This document shows positions 53,447 to 61,108 of a stretch of 64,000 bases of DNA, in pieces. Under the pieces are notes generated by a model that did not search any database, was not told the DNA's origin, and worked only from the letters and a program-made list of their open reading frames with translations. The DNA comes from an uncultured Tateyamaria sp. (GTDB lineage Bacteria; Pseudomonadota; Alphaproteobacteria; Rhodobacterales; Rhodobacteraceae). The DNA is taken from NCBI RefSeq assembly GCF_947503465.1, contig NZ_CANNDN010000003.1, positions 372,001 through 436,000 of the forward strand, written 5' to 3'. The first letter of the stretch is position 1, and every line of letters starts with the position of its first letter. A program made the position numbers and the translations under genes.

Positions 53447-55003
53447 TTGAGTTGGCCAGATGCTGATCAAGAAGAAGAAAATCGCCGCAAAGCTGCGCAA
53501 TATGTCCGCATGTCGACTGAGCATCAGCGCTACTCGACAGCAAACCAAGTGGATGCAATCCAGCGATACGCCGATGAGCGCGGCTATCAGATCATCAAGA
53601 CCTATTCAGATGCGGGAAAGAGCGGTCTGCGCATTCAAGGCCGCGCAGGACTTACACAATTGATCTACGATATTGAAAACGGCAACGCCGACTTCAAGAC
53701 AGTTCTCGTCTACGACGTCAGCCGCTGGGGTCGTTTCCAAGACGCCGACGAAAGCGCCTACTATGAGTATGCCTGCAAGCGCGCGGGCATTTCAGTCGAA
53801 TACTACGCCGAACAGTTCGAAAACGACGGCAGTACGATGTCAACTGTCGTCAAAGGCCTGAAGCGCGCGATGGCTGGTGAATACAGCAGAGAGCTGTCGC
53901 AAAAGGTTTTCGCAGGTCAGTCCCGCCTGATTGAACTGGGTTTCCGGCAAGGTGGCGCACCCGGATTTGGCCTAAGGCGCATGCTGATTGATGAAGCAGG
54001 CAACGCGAAAGGCGTTCTGTCCCGCGGCGAACATAAGAGTATTCAGACTGATCGTGTGACGCTCGTGCCAGGGCCGGAAAACGAGATCGCGGTTGTAAAT
54101 CAGATTTTCAAGGAATTCGTCCAAGATGGCCGATCAGAAGCTGAAATCGCCGCCGACCTCAATGCACGCGGGATCAAAACTGATCTGAATCGGAGTTGGT
54201 CGCCCGCTGTCGTGCGCCAAATCCTCACCAACGAAAAATACATCGGCAACAACATCTGGAACCGCAACTCCTTCAAACTGAAGAAGCGTCATGTCCGCAA
54301 TGACCCCAGCAATTGGGTGCGCGCCGTCGGTGCCTTTGAAGCCATTGTCAGTGCAGACCTTTTCGAGGCTGCGAGCGCGCTTATCGGCGCTCGTTCGCAA
54401 CGGATGTCTGACGCGGAAATGCTTGAAGGTCTGAAAGAGACGCTGGAGCAACACGGGTTTCTCTCCGGCTTCGTGATTAACGAAGCCGCTGGCCTGCCGT
54501 CGAGTGGCGCTTATCAAAGCCGGTTTGGCAGCCTGCTGCGGGCCTACAGTCTTGTCGGTTTTAAACCAGATCGGGACTATCGCTACATTGAAATCAACAA
54601 ACGCCTGCGGGGCGTCCATGCTGATATCGTAAGTGATGTTGTCGCCGGCGTTGACGCGGTCGGTGGAACAGCTGATCGAGATGCGCAAACTGACCTCATA
54701 ACCATCAATGACGAGTTCACAGTGTCTATTGTCATTGCGCGCTGCATGCAGACCGGCGCTGGTGCGTTTCGATGGAACATTCGCCTCGATACCGGGCGCT
54801 TGCCCGATATGACGATTGTCGTCCGGATGGGGCAAATGAGTGAGCTGCCACTGGATTACTACTTGCTGCCGACCTTCGACATGACGCAATCCAAGTTGCG
54901 CCTGTCGGAGAACAATGGCCTGTCGCTTGATGCATTCCGTTTCGATGACCTGTCGCATTTCTTCGCGATGGCGGCGCGCGCACCGCTTCTGGAGGTGGCT
55001 TGA
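53447..55003 (+). CDS. Serine site-specific recombinase
   Basis: 518 residues. Catalytic domain with AAQYVRMSTEHQRYSTANQ (Ser23 nucleophile, Arg21), SDAGKSGLRIQGRAGLTQL and VYDVSRWGRFQDADE; then a recombinase domain (ILTNEKYIGNNIWNRNSFK) and a long C-terminal region without the zinc-ribbon Cys set of phage integrases. Start is TTG at 53447, 8 bases after GGAGGG; no in-frame ATG has a ribosome-binding site. It integrates, excises or inverts DNA. One-base overlap with the ParB-like gene. Confidence 0.92.
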   Translation: MSWPDADQEEENRRKAAQYVRMSTEHQRYSTANQVDAIQRYADERGYQIIKTYSDAGKSGLRIQGRAGLTQLIYDIENGNADFKTVLVYDVSRWGRFQDADESAYYEYACKRAGISVEYYAEQFENDGSTMSTVVKGLKRAMAGEYSRELSQKVFAGQSRLIELGFRQGGAPGFGLRRMLIDEAGNAKGVLSRGEHKSIQTDRVTLVPGPENEIAVVNQIFKEFVQDGRSEAEIAADLNARGIKTDLNRSWSPAVVRQILTNEKYIGNNIWNRNSFKLKKRHVRNDPSNWVRAVGAFEAIVSADLFEAASALIGARSQRMSDAEMLEGLKETLEQHGFLSGFVINEAAGLPSSGAYQSRFGSLLRAYSLVGFKPDRDYRYIEINKRLRGVHADIVSDVVAGVDAVGGTADRDAQTDLITINDEFTVSIVIARCMQTGAGAFRWNIRLDTGRLPDMTIVVRMGQMSELPLDYYLLPTFDMTQSKLRLSENNGLSLDAFRFDDLSHFFAMAARAPLLEVA

Positions 55004-55902
55004 TGAGCGATACCGATCTCAAACAGACGGTACTTGTTCCGATCGATGCGATCACCGTCGTGAATCCAAGGGTTCGCAATCAAAAGGTTTTCGAAGAGAT
55101 CAAGGCCAATATCGCTGAACTTGGGCTCAAGCGACCGATCACAGTTGCGGTGCGCGAAACTGAAGATGGGGACGAACCAAACTATGAGTTGGTGTGCGGT
55201 CAGGGGCGTATGGAGGCGCTCAAAGCGCTCGGCAAATCGGAGATCCCAGCGATTGTCATCAATGCTAGTAGTGAAGACTGTCTGGTGATGAGCCTCGTGG
55301 AAAACCTGGCCCGCCGTCACCACCACTCACTTGATTTACTGAGAGACATTAGGCGGCTGAAAGAAGGAGGTTACTCGGTCCGGGAGATCGCAGCCAAAAC
55401 ACAGCTTTCCACCAAATATGTGCATGGCGTCATCAAGCTTTTGGAAAGCCATGAACATCGCCTGTTGCGCGCAGTCGAAAGTGGAAGGATCCCGGTCAGT
55501 GTTGCGGTCGATATCGCCGATGCGGACGACGTAGAAGTACAGTCGGTTCTCAGGCAGGCTTATGAGAAAAAGCTTCTGCGAGGCGGAAGCCTGTTGAGGG
55601 CCAAGCGCCTCGTTGAGGCGCGCCAAAAGCACGGGAAAGGGCGGGCGTCTTCGGATGGCCGTTCACGGAAAAGCATGTCGGTTGAGAGTATATTGAAGAC
55701 CTATGAGAACGATGTCGAAAAGAAGAAAATGCTCCTCCGCAAGGCGCATGCCACGCGCAGCGAAATGCTCTTTCTCCTGCAATCGCTCAAAACACTGATG
55801 GCCGACGAGAACTTCGTCACGCTGCTGCGTGCTGAAGGATTGGCCAGCCTACCAAAGACAATTGCTGATCGGCTTTCGCATGCTGAAAGTGCGCCGACAT
55901 GA
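55003..55902 (+). CDS. ParB-like protein
   Basis: 299 residues. ParB N-terminal domain: LVPIDAITVVNPRVRNQKVFEEI, CGQGRMEALKALG and SLVENLARRHHHSLDLL, followed by an HTH (SVREIAAKTQLSTKYVHGVIKLLE). The third motif is in the place of the CTP-binding ENLQR region of partition proteins. With GGAGG upstream and overlap with the recombinase, it is likely an element-specific DNA-binding or recombination-directionality protein; true partition would need a ParA, which is absent here. Confidence 0.88.
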   Translation: MSDTDLKQTVLVPIDAITVVNPRVRNQKVFEEIKANIAELGLKRPITVAVRETEDGDEPNYELVCGQGRMEALKALGKSEIPAIVINASSEDCLVMSLVENLARRHHHSLDLLRDIRRLKEGGYSVREIAAKTQLSTKYVHGVIKLLESHEHRLLRAVESGRIPVSVAVDIADADDVEVQSVLRQAYEKKLLRGGSLLRAKRLVEARQKHGKGRASSDGRSRKSMSVESILKTYENDVEKKKMLLRKAHATRSEMLFLLQSLKTLMADENFVTLLRAEGLASLPKTIADRLSHAESAPT

Positions 55903-56798
55903 CCACGAGCTCAGTTGAAAAAGAGGTCGTCGCTGCCTTTGAACGAGAGCTACTGACGGTTCGCTTTGATCAGATCGCGCCACTTTATATTGTCACCCCG
56001 CAAAAGAAGGCGAGCACCAAGTACAAACAGATCGCCGCGTCCGTCCACGAAATCGGTCTTGTCGAACCCGTCGTCGTGGCACCGGACAAACATGAGCCGA
56101 ACCAATACACATTGCTGGATGGTCACCTGCGCCTGGAGGTGCTGAAAGATCATGGCCATGCCAAGACGCAATGCTTGATTTCGACCGACGACGAAGCCTT
56201 CACATACAACAAACGGATCAATCGCCTTGCCACCATTCAGGAGCACAAAATGATCTTACGGGCGCTGTCCTTGGGCGTCCCCGAAGAGCGCCTAGCCAGT
56301 GCGCTGAACGTCAATATCAAGACCATCAAAGACAAACGGCGACTGCTCGACGGTATCTGCGACGAAGCCGCAGAGCTTCTGAAAGACAAGCAGGTTGCCC
56401 TGACCAGCTTTCAAATTCTTAAGAAGATGAAACCCATGCGCCAGATCGAAGCGGCACAATTGATGGTAGCCATGAACAAATTCACCATCAACTACGCCCG
56501 ATCTCTTTTGGCAGCGACACCGGAAAACCTGCTGGTGTCGGCTGCAACGCCGAAGAATATCAAAGGGATTTCGCGTGAGCAGCTGGACCTGATGGAACGC
56601 GAGTCCGCCAACTTGGAACGAGAGGTTCGGCTTGTCGAAGACAGTTACGGTGCGGACCATCTCGATCTGGTTCTGGCACGCGGATACATCTCAAAACTGA
56701 TGAGCAGCGAGCGAGTGGCGCGATATCTGTCGATGCATCACCAAGAATTTTTGCCCGCATTTGAGAAGATCACCGAAACGGAGGCCTTCGCATCCTGA
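55899..56798 (+). CDS. ParB/RepB-like plasmid-partition domain protein
   Basis: 299 residues. N-terminal ParB-like region (FDQIAPLYIVTPQKK, then LLDGHLRLEVLKDHG), and a C-terminal part like the alphaproteobacterial RepB plasmid-partition C-terminal domain. Overlaps the preceding ParB-like gene by ATGA. The pair of unequal ParB-type proteins behind a serine recombinase recurs in proteobacterial elements, from general knowledge; their role has not been assigned here. Confidence 0.85.
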   Translation: MTTSSVEKEVVAAFERELLTVRFDQIAPLYIVTPQKKASTKYKQIAASVHEIGLVEPVVVAPDKHEPNQYTLLDGHLRLEVLKDHGHAKTQCLISTDDEAFTYNKRINRLATIQEHKMILRALSLGVPEERLASALNVNIKTIKDKRRLLDGICDEAAELLKDKQVALTSFQILKKMKPMRQIEAAQLMVAMNKFTINYARSLLAATPENLLVSAATPKNIKGISREQLDLMERESANLEREVRLVEDSYGADHLDLVLARGYISKLMSSERVARYLSMHHQEFLPAFEKITETEAFAS

Positions 56799-56810
56799 CG
56801 GCCTTTTTTC
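56782..56810 (+). terminator. Terminator at the end of the recombinase operon
   Basis: AGGCC (56782-56786) can pair with GGCCT (56800-56804), followed by six T. The stem is short and its left arm is inside the last codons of the RepB-like gene. Confidence 0.5.
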
Positions 56811-56870
56811 GAACAGGACGACTTGGGGACCCGGACCCATGAAGCGCGGGGACCGCAGGAGAAGCCGCAC

Positions 56871-56886
56871 TGTGGGGCGGATCAAG
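56871..56886. other. Candidate left end of the Tn7-like element
   Basis: TGTGGGGCGGATCAAG resembles the terminal sequence of Tn7 (TGTGGGCGGACAATAAAG) and starts with the expected TGT, pointing into the transposon genes. No repeated transposase-binding sites were found next to it by eye and the right end is outside the window, so this is only a candidate. Confidence 0.25.
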
Positions 56887-56927
56887 TGCGGTGATGGGAA
56901 TGGCGGCGAACCCGTCGGGGCCCATCA

Positions 56928-56948
56928 TGCCGGGCCATATGCCCGGCA
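56928..56948. other. Palindromic hairpin
   Basis: TGCCGGGC pairs perfectly with GCCCGGCA around CATAT. It lies in the 217-base gap between the recombinase cassette and the Tn7-like operon and may be a structured end or a terminator-like element without a T-run. Confidence 0.5.
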
Positions 56949-57015
56949 ACGACTTCGCTATCATAAAATGGCCAGACCGGCTTTGTGTAAACGCTCTGCT
57001 TTCTAGAGGGAGGAT

Positions 57016-57480
57016 TCATGGCGAATATTTTTGCCCCATCTCAATGAAACGTCTTGAGAAGTTCCGCCAACCCTTAAGGTCGACCAACAGATCAACAACT
57101 GTCCGTCTATCGTCTCCGTTTCTTGCCAACCAGAATTCGTAGAACGGCAATGCTCCGATGTCTTTGCGACGAACAAACCTATGATCAACCACCTCGATCC
57201 CGAAATACGTCCGTCCCAGTTCATCATCCTCACGGTCAAACCATAGCACTTGTGGTGGACTTGGCATGTTGCGATGTCGTCCCGTTTCGATGAACAGCTT
57301 GCTGAACTCCTCCCAATCGCTGAGACGAACAAGCCATTCACCTGTAGCTGCGTCTTTCGTTTGAGCAGATCTGATGGAACTTTCAGACCAGAAATCTGCA
57401 AATGGCAGTAATGCGATATCGGCAGGGCGTACGCCTTTGGCGCCGACGATCTCGAGACCAAAATATGTGTGCTCGATCAT
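57016..57480 (-). CDS. Uncharacterised protein with internal duplication
   Basis: 154 residues made of two repeats of about 65 residues: HTYFGLEIVGAKGVRPADIALLPFADFW against RTYFGIEVVDHRFVRRKDIGALPFYEFW, each ending in a W-x-x-F-x-x-x-F-I-E-x-G segment. No leader or membrane segment. Not recognised. It overlaps the antitoxin-like gene by 4 bases, in antitoxin-then-toxin order, so a new type of toxin or a modulator is possible. Confidence 0.75.
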   Translation of the reverse strand: MIEHTYFGLEIVGAKGVRPADIALLPFADFWSESSIRSAQTKDAATGEWLVRLSDWEEFSKLFIETGRHRNMPSPPQVLWFDREDDELGRTYFGIEVVDHRFVRRKDIGALPFYEFWLARNGDDRRTVVDLLVDLKGWRNFSRRFIEMGQKYSP

Positions 57481-57653
57481 GTCGCATCCCGAAGCTCATC
57501 GAATAGTAATTCGTAATGCTGCACCGACATCAGAACAAAAGCAGGCTTTCCGTATCGTGAGATTGCGATCGGATGCTCTTGAGCCAGCTTCAGAAGTGCC
57601 TTCGTCCTGCGACGAAGGGTGGTAATGGTGGCAACACGTGCTGATTTGTTCAT
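57477..57653 (-). CDS. Phd/YefM-type antitoxin-like protein
   Basis: 58 residues. The pattern RVATITTLRRRTKALLKLAQ, ISRYGKPAFVLMSVQHYELL is that of the Phd/YefM fold, in which the N-terminal half binds DNA and the C-terminal half binds a toxin; the usual longer C-terminal toxin-binding tail is short here. Starts in the ATGA overlap with the metallophosphoesterase stop and overlaps the next gene, the natural partner candidate. Confidence 0.75.
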   Translation of the reverse strand: MNKSARVATITTLRRRTKALLKLAQEHPIAISRYGKPAFVLMSVQHYELLFDELRDAT

Positions 57654-58222
57654 GGCGTCGGGTCCTTCGCATCGCGTTCGACATCCGCCCAATGTTTGTT
57701 CAGCGGCAGTGATCTTGCGCGTTCAGCAATCTCTTCGAAGCGCACCGGAAAGAAATCCCAGACGTCAACGCCAACATTGATGCTGTTTCGCGAGCCTCGC
57801 CAGTTGTTGTGTACATGGCCAAATAGTTGCAGGGCCTGCCTGCGAGCGTGGTTCCACGTGATCATCGGATAATGGCACAGCGTGTGTGCTTGGTTATGCG
57901 GCCCATCGCGAACTTCAGCCAGATGAGCGATGCTGTCCCAAGGTAGCGCTAGGGTTGGCTCAAGGTCATGGTTACCGACAATGAGGTGTTTCCGTACGCC
58001 TGGTAGCTCTTTGAAGATGCCTTCCACATAGCTCGGATTTCGTGCTTTTGGACCGAAGGCAAAGTCACCTACGATCCAAAGGTCGTCGTCAGATCCCACT
58101 TTGGACCAGAGGTTTTGGAGCAGCGTGTTGTCCATCTCCTCGGCGCTTTCGAATGGGCGCTTGCAAAACGAAATGACATTCTCGTGGCCGAAGTGCGGAT
58201 CGGCAGTGTACCAATTTGTCAT
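57650..58222 (-). CDS. Metallophosphoesterase family protein
   Basis: 190 residues. Calcineurin-like motifs in order: TADPHFGHENVI (Asp-x-His), GDFAFGPK (Gly-Asp), GNHDLEPT (Gly-Asn-His-Asp), CHYPMITW, FGHVHNNW (Gly-His-x-His). Phage and mobile elements often carry this small form. Coupled by one base to the tniQ stop. It could act on nucleotides, cyclic nucleotides or phosphoesters; substrate unknown. Confidence 0.92.
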   Translation of the reverse strand: MTNWYTADPHFGHENVISFCKRPFESAEEMDNTLLQNLWSKVGSDDDLWIVGDFAFGPKARNPSYVEGIFKELPGVRKHLIVGNHDLEPTLALPWDSIAHLAEVRDGPHNQAHTLCHYPMITWNHARRQALQLFGHVHNNWRGSRNSINVGVDVWDFFPVRFEEIAERARSLPLNKHWADVERDAKDPTP

Positions 58223-58223
58223 T

Positions 58224-60098
58224 TTAGCTGCTCCTCACTGATGGGAAGGCCTCTGTGACCCAGCCCCCACTCTCGATGACACCGCGCAAAAGGCACCGCT
58301 CATAAATTTTGCTGAATCTCGGGGCCAACTTTATCGGATCGATCTTCAGCTTTTCCAATTTTGACGAGACGTGCTTTGCCTGCGTGCCAATCTGATGCGC
58401 CAGGATGCCCAGTGTTACAAACCGATCCAGAAAGGCGGTGTAGGAAGCTTCAGGCACGATCGACATTGGTCGGCGGGAACGCGGATGCCGGGTCTTTTCA
58501 GCCTGAATGAACCCGCGATTTACAAGGTATGTAACCGTCGGGTCGTTCACACGAAGCAATCGTTTGAGCTCTTGCTTTGTGTAACCATGCAAAGGTTCCG
58601 CTTCAAACAGATCAAGCATTTCCTCGAGATCGACTAGAAGTCCGGCGAAGCCAGGAACGCCCTTTTTGCGTCCAAGCCATGTGAATCCGCCATCCAGAAT
58701 GCGCGGGAGGACCTCTTCCATGGTAAGTTTGGCTTTATTGCAGGCAAGGCCAAATGCCATCTGCGAGCCCACTGGTTTTTCAACCAGCTCAGCTTGGCCT
58801 AGCACACGGTCCAGAACATCATCGAGATGATCCGGTTGATAGAGGCCCTTCAGACCTTCGAAATCAGCAACGGGTGAAATGATCCCCGATTTGCGCAATC
58901 GATCAAATGTCGACCTGCTGATGTTCAATCTTCTGGCCGCCTCAAGACGGTCAACAACCCCAATAACGTTTCGGATCTTCGCTTCACTGGCTTCAGCGTC
59001 AAAATATCCGATCTCTTGAGTGTTAAGTCCGTTCGTGCGCTTACCATTGGCAAAGCCGTAGCCCCAAAGAAAGTTTTTCAGGCGGAGTGGGTTGATATCA
59101 AATGTATTCTTTATGGTTGCAAAGGAATGCAGATAGCGCTTTGGGCACGGCTCACCCAGGACAAGTTCACCTTTCGCAATCGGATAGTTCTGGAAAACGA
59201 ACTCGCGATAGATATGACGGATCTGCTCATACCGCGCGTCATACGCCATGCGCTCAAGCCATCGTGCGAAGTTGCCGAAGTCGGTGTAGTGACCTGCATT
59301 GATGTTTTGCGAGCGATTTTGAACCTGCTTCAGAGCAGAACGAATTCCGTCATGTCCGGTAAGTAGGATGTCAAAGCCTTGTGCCCCGGCCTTTGCAAGC
59401 TCATTGTCAGTTGCCCTCGAGAAGGCAGATTTTGGGCCGTACGTGTAGACCAGCCCTAACATTTCGGCGGTTTTGGTGATGATTTCGAATGGTAAATCAT
59501 CTAGCCAGCTCGCTGAGCTTAGGCCGTCCAATCTGTCGATTTGATAGCGTTCAAATGCGGAGGCTTCACGTCGACTGGTACGTCGTGAGGCGTCTTCGAT
59601 CAGCGCCCAATGATCTCTGATACGTCCAAAGGTATCATGAATACTCCGAGGAAAGTCTGCAGTCGGCAAGGCAACCAGCGGGACACCATGATCTGCGCAA
59701 GTTCGGATTGATGCCACATGCCAATACACTCTCGTGTATGGGCCAAAGCGGCCAAACTTGCGTTCATCGTTCAGGAGGCATTGTGGGCAAACGCGTAGAT
59801 TGCCGCGCTCAAACTGTCGGTGGGATAGAACTTGGCCTGCGATGTTCAGAGACTTTCTGCCATCTTTGTCTACGACAAGGCAGCAAGCATACCTGTCGAT
59901 TTGTGCGCGTCGGACGCCCGTCAGTTCTGAGACCAAATCGACGTCTTCGGTGTCGCCTTTGATGAGGCCTTTCCAGTTTATCCGCATGTCTTGTGAGAAA
60001 TCTTGGGCGTACAGGCTGCCATTGAAGGCGGCGACGTTGGCCACGAGCGACGTAACAGTCTGAGCTGGGCGAAGAGGAAGTGTGAGACCAAGCTGCAT
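58224..60098 (-). CDS. TniQ/TnsD-like target-selection protein
   Basis: 624 residues. N-terminal TniQ domain with zinc ligands VCPQCLLND and RTCADHGVPL and the MQLGLTLPLRPAQTVTSLV opening. The C-terminal half has helix-turn-helix segments (LNISRSTFDRLRKSG), as expected of a DNA-binding protein that picks the insertion site. Long for TniQ and in the range of TnsD. TAATG overlap with the ATPase gene upstream. Confidence 0.88.
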   Translation of the reverse strand: MQLGLTLPLRPAQTVTSLVANVAAFNGSLYAQDFSQDMRINWKGLIKGDTEDVDLVSELTGVRRAQIDRYACCLVVDKDGRKSLNIAGQVLSHRQFERGNLRVCPQCLLNDERKFGRFGPYTRVYWHVASIRTCADHGVPLVALPTADFPRSIHDTFGRIRDHWALIEDASRRTSRREASAFERYQIDRLDGLSSASWLDDLPFEIITKTAEMLGLVYTYGPKSAFSRATDNELAKAGAQGFDILLTGHDGIRSALKQVQNRSQNINAGHYTDFGNFARWLERMAYDARYEQIRHIYREFVFQNYPIAKGELVLGEPCPKRYLHSFATIKNTFDINPLRLKNFLWGYGFANGKRTNGLNTQEIGYFDAEASEAKIRNVIGVVDRLEAARRLNISRSTFDRLRKSGIISPVADFEGLKGLYQPDHLDDVLDRVLGQAELVEKPVGSQMAFGLACNKAKLTMEEVLPRILDGGFTWLGRKKGVPGFAGLLVDLEEMLDLFEAEPLHGYTKQELKRLLRVNDPTVTYLVNRGFIQAEKTRHPRSRRPMSIVPEASYTAFLDRFVTLGILAHQIGTQAKHVSSKLEKLKIDPIKLAPRFSKIYERCLLRGVIESGGWVTEAFPSVRSS

Positions 60099-61108
60099 TA
60101 TGCTGCCCTCCGACGTTTTCGCGCATTTGGCATCAGAACGTCCGGCTCCTCCTCTTCGACTTCCGCAAGAAGTTTGCGTGCATCGACGGCGCGGAAGTCT
60201 TCGGAGATGAAGGGATTAAGATCATCGACACAACCAGACCGACGCCGAAACGCCGCTATGAAATTGTCCAAGCCAACCGACGTATCATCAGCGAGCAACG
60301 CCTCTTCGATGGCGGCAATGATGATCTCAATGACAAGCCCAAGTTCGCCTGCTCCGGCATGGATCAAACGCTTTGTAAATTCAGAATTGTACGTTCCATC
60401 AGCCATCGGAAGCTTCGCGGCGTCCAGGTAATTGGCGATGATTTCCATCAGCATGTTGCCATGCGTCGTAAAGCTGATGGGTGCGAGATGAATCGGAACG
60501 AAGCGCCGAGACAGCTGCGGGTCAAGGTGAAGAAGGTCCTTTAGCGCCGGCATTCCGCTCAGAATCAAACCGGTTGGCCACGATGGATTTTGCATCAACG
60601 ATTTTAGCGTGTTGACGACCGATTGCACCTCGCGCTCGTTGCGGTTGATGTGCAGATCCTGCGCCTCATCAAGATGCAAGAACAGGGTCTCTCGCTCTCT
60701 TAGGTGGTTTTGCAGAAGCTCCCAAATGATCCCAGAAGTGCGATCCCTGCGAATTGGATAACCAATGGCATTCAGGCAAGACATTCCGACATGTTTCAGA
60801 GTTGCCGGGGACGGAACGGCTAGGCTGATGACCTCAGCCTTGGTCTTGTTTGGTTCTAAACGCTCAAGATCTCCGTGACGGTTGAACAAGTGGGTCATCG
60901 CGGTCGACTTGCCAGAGCCTGAGTTGCCAATCAAAACAATGCCACGCGCCTTGCTCGAGCGCCCGGCTGCTAGCTCCGCGCGTCGTCGATAAAGCAATAG
61001 ATCGAATTGATCTTGTAGATCCGAGAAAGGTGTGTGGGGGACAAACTTGGCGCAAAGGTCTGAGATAATTTGGCCGGTTGCGAGTGCTTTTTGCTTCTTC
61101 AAGGTCAT
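60098..61108 (-). CDS. TnsC/TniB-like AAA+ ATPase
   Basis: 336 residues. Walker A LIGNSGSGKSTAMTHLF; Walker B LFLHLDEAQDLH; sensor region ILSGMPALKDLLH. AAA+ regulator that assembles on target DNA and links TniQ to the transposase. Overlaps both neighbours by one base (TAATG). Confidence 0.92.
   Translation of the reverse strand: MTLKKQKALATGQIISDLCAKFVPHTPFSDLQDQFDLLLYRRRAELAAGRSSKARGIVLIGNSGSGKSTAMTHLFNRHGDLERLEPNKTKAEVISLAVPSPATLKHVGMSCLNAIGYPIRRDRTSGIIWELLQNHLRERETLFLHLDEAQDLHINRNEREVQSVVNTLKSLMQNPSWPTGLILSGMPALKDLLHLDPQLSRRFVPIHLAPISFTTHGNMLMEIIANYLDAAKLPMADGTYNSEFTKRLIHAGAGELGLVIEIIIAAIEEALLADDTSVGLDNFIAAFRRRSGCVDDLNPFISEDFRAVDARKLLAEVEEEEPDVLMPNARKRRRAA

Larger units (their letters stand above)
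52987..56798. mobile_element. Serine-recombinase/ParB/RepB cassette
   Basis: A divergent small HTH gene, a serine recombinase and two ParB-superfamily genes, all overlapping by one to four bases on the plus strand. The composition is visibly less GC-rich than the chromosome to the left. The layout is that of an integrated mobile element; ends were not identified. It could be cargo of the adjacent Tn7-like element or a separate insertion. Confidence 0.65.

Noticed and set aside
56770..56964. Reading frames on both strands between the RepB-like gene and the transposon operon
   Set aside because: They overlap hairpins and the candidate transposon end, and neither translation resembles a known protein.
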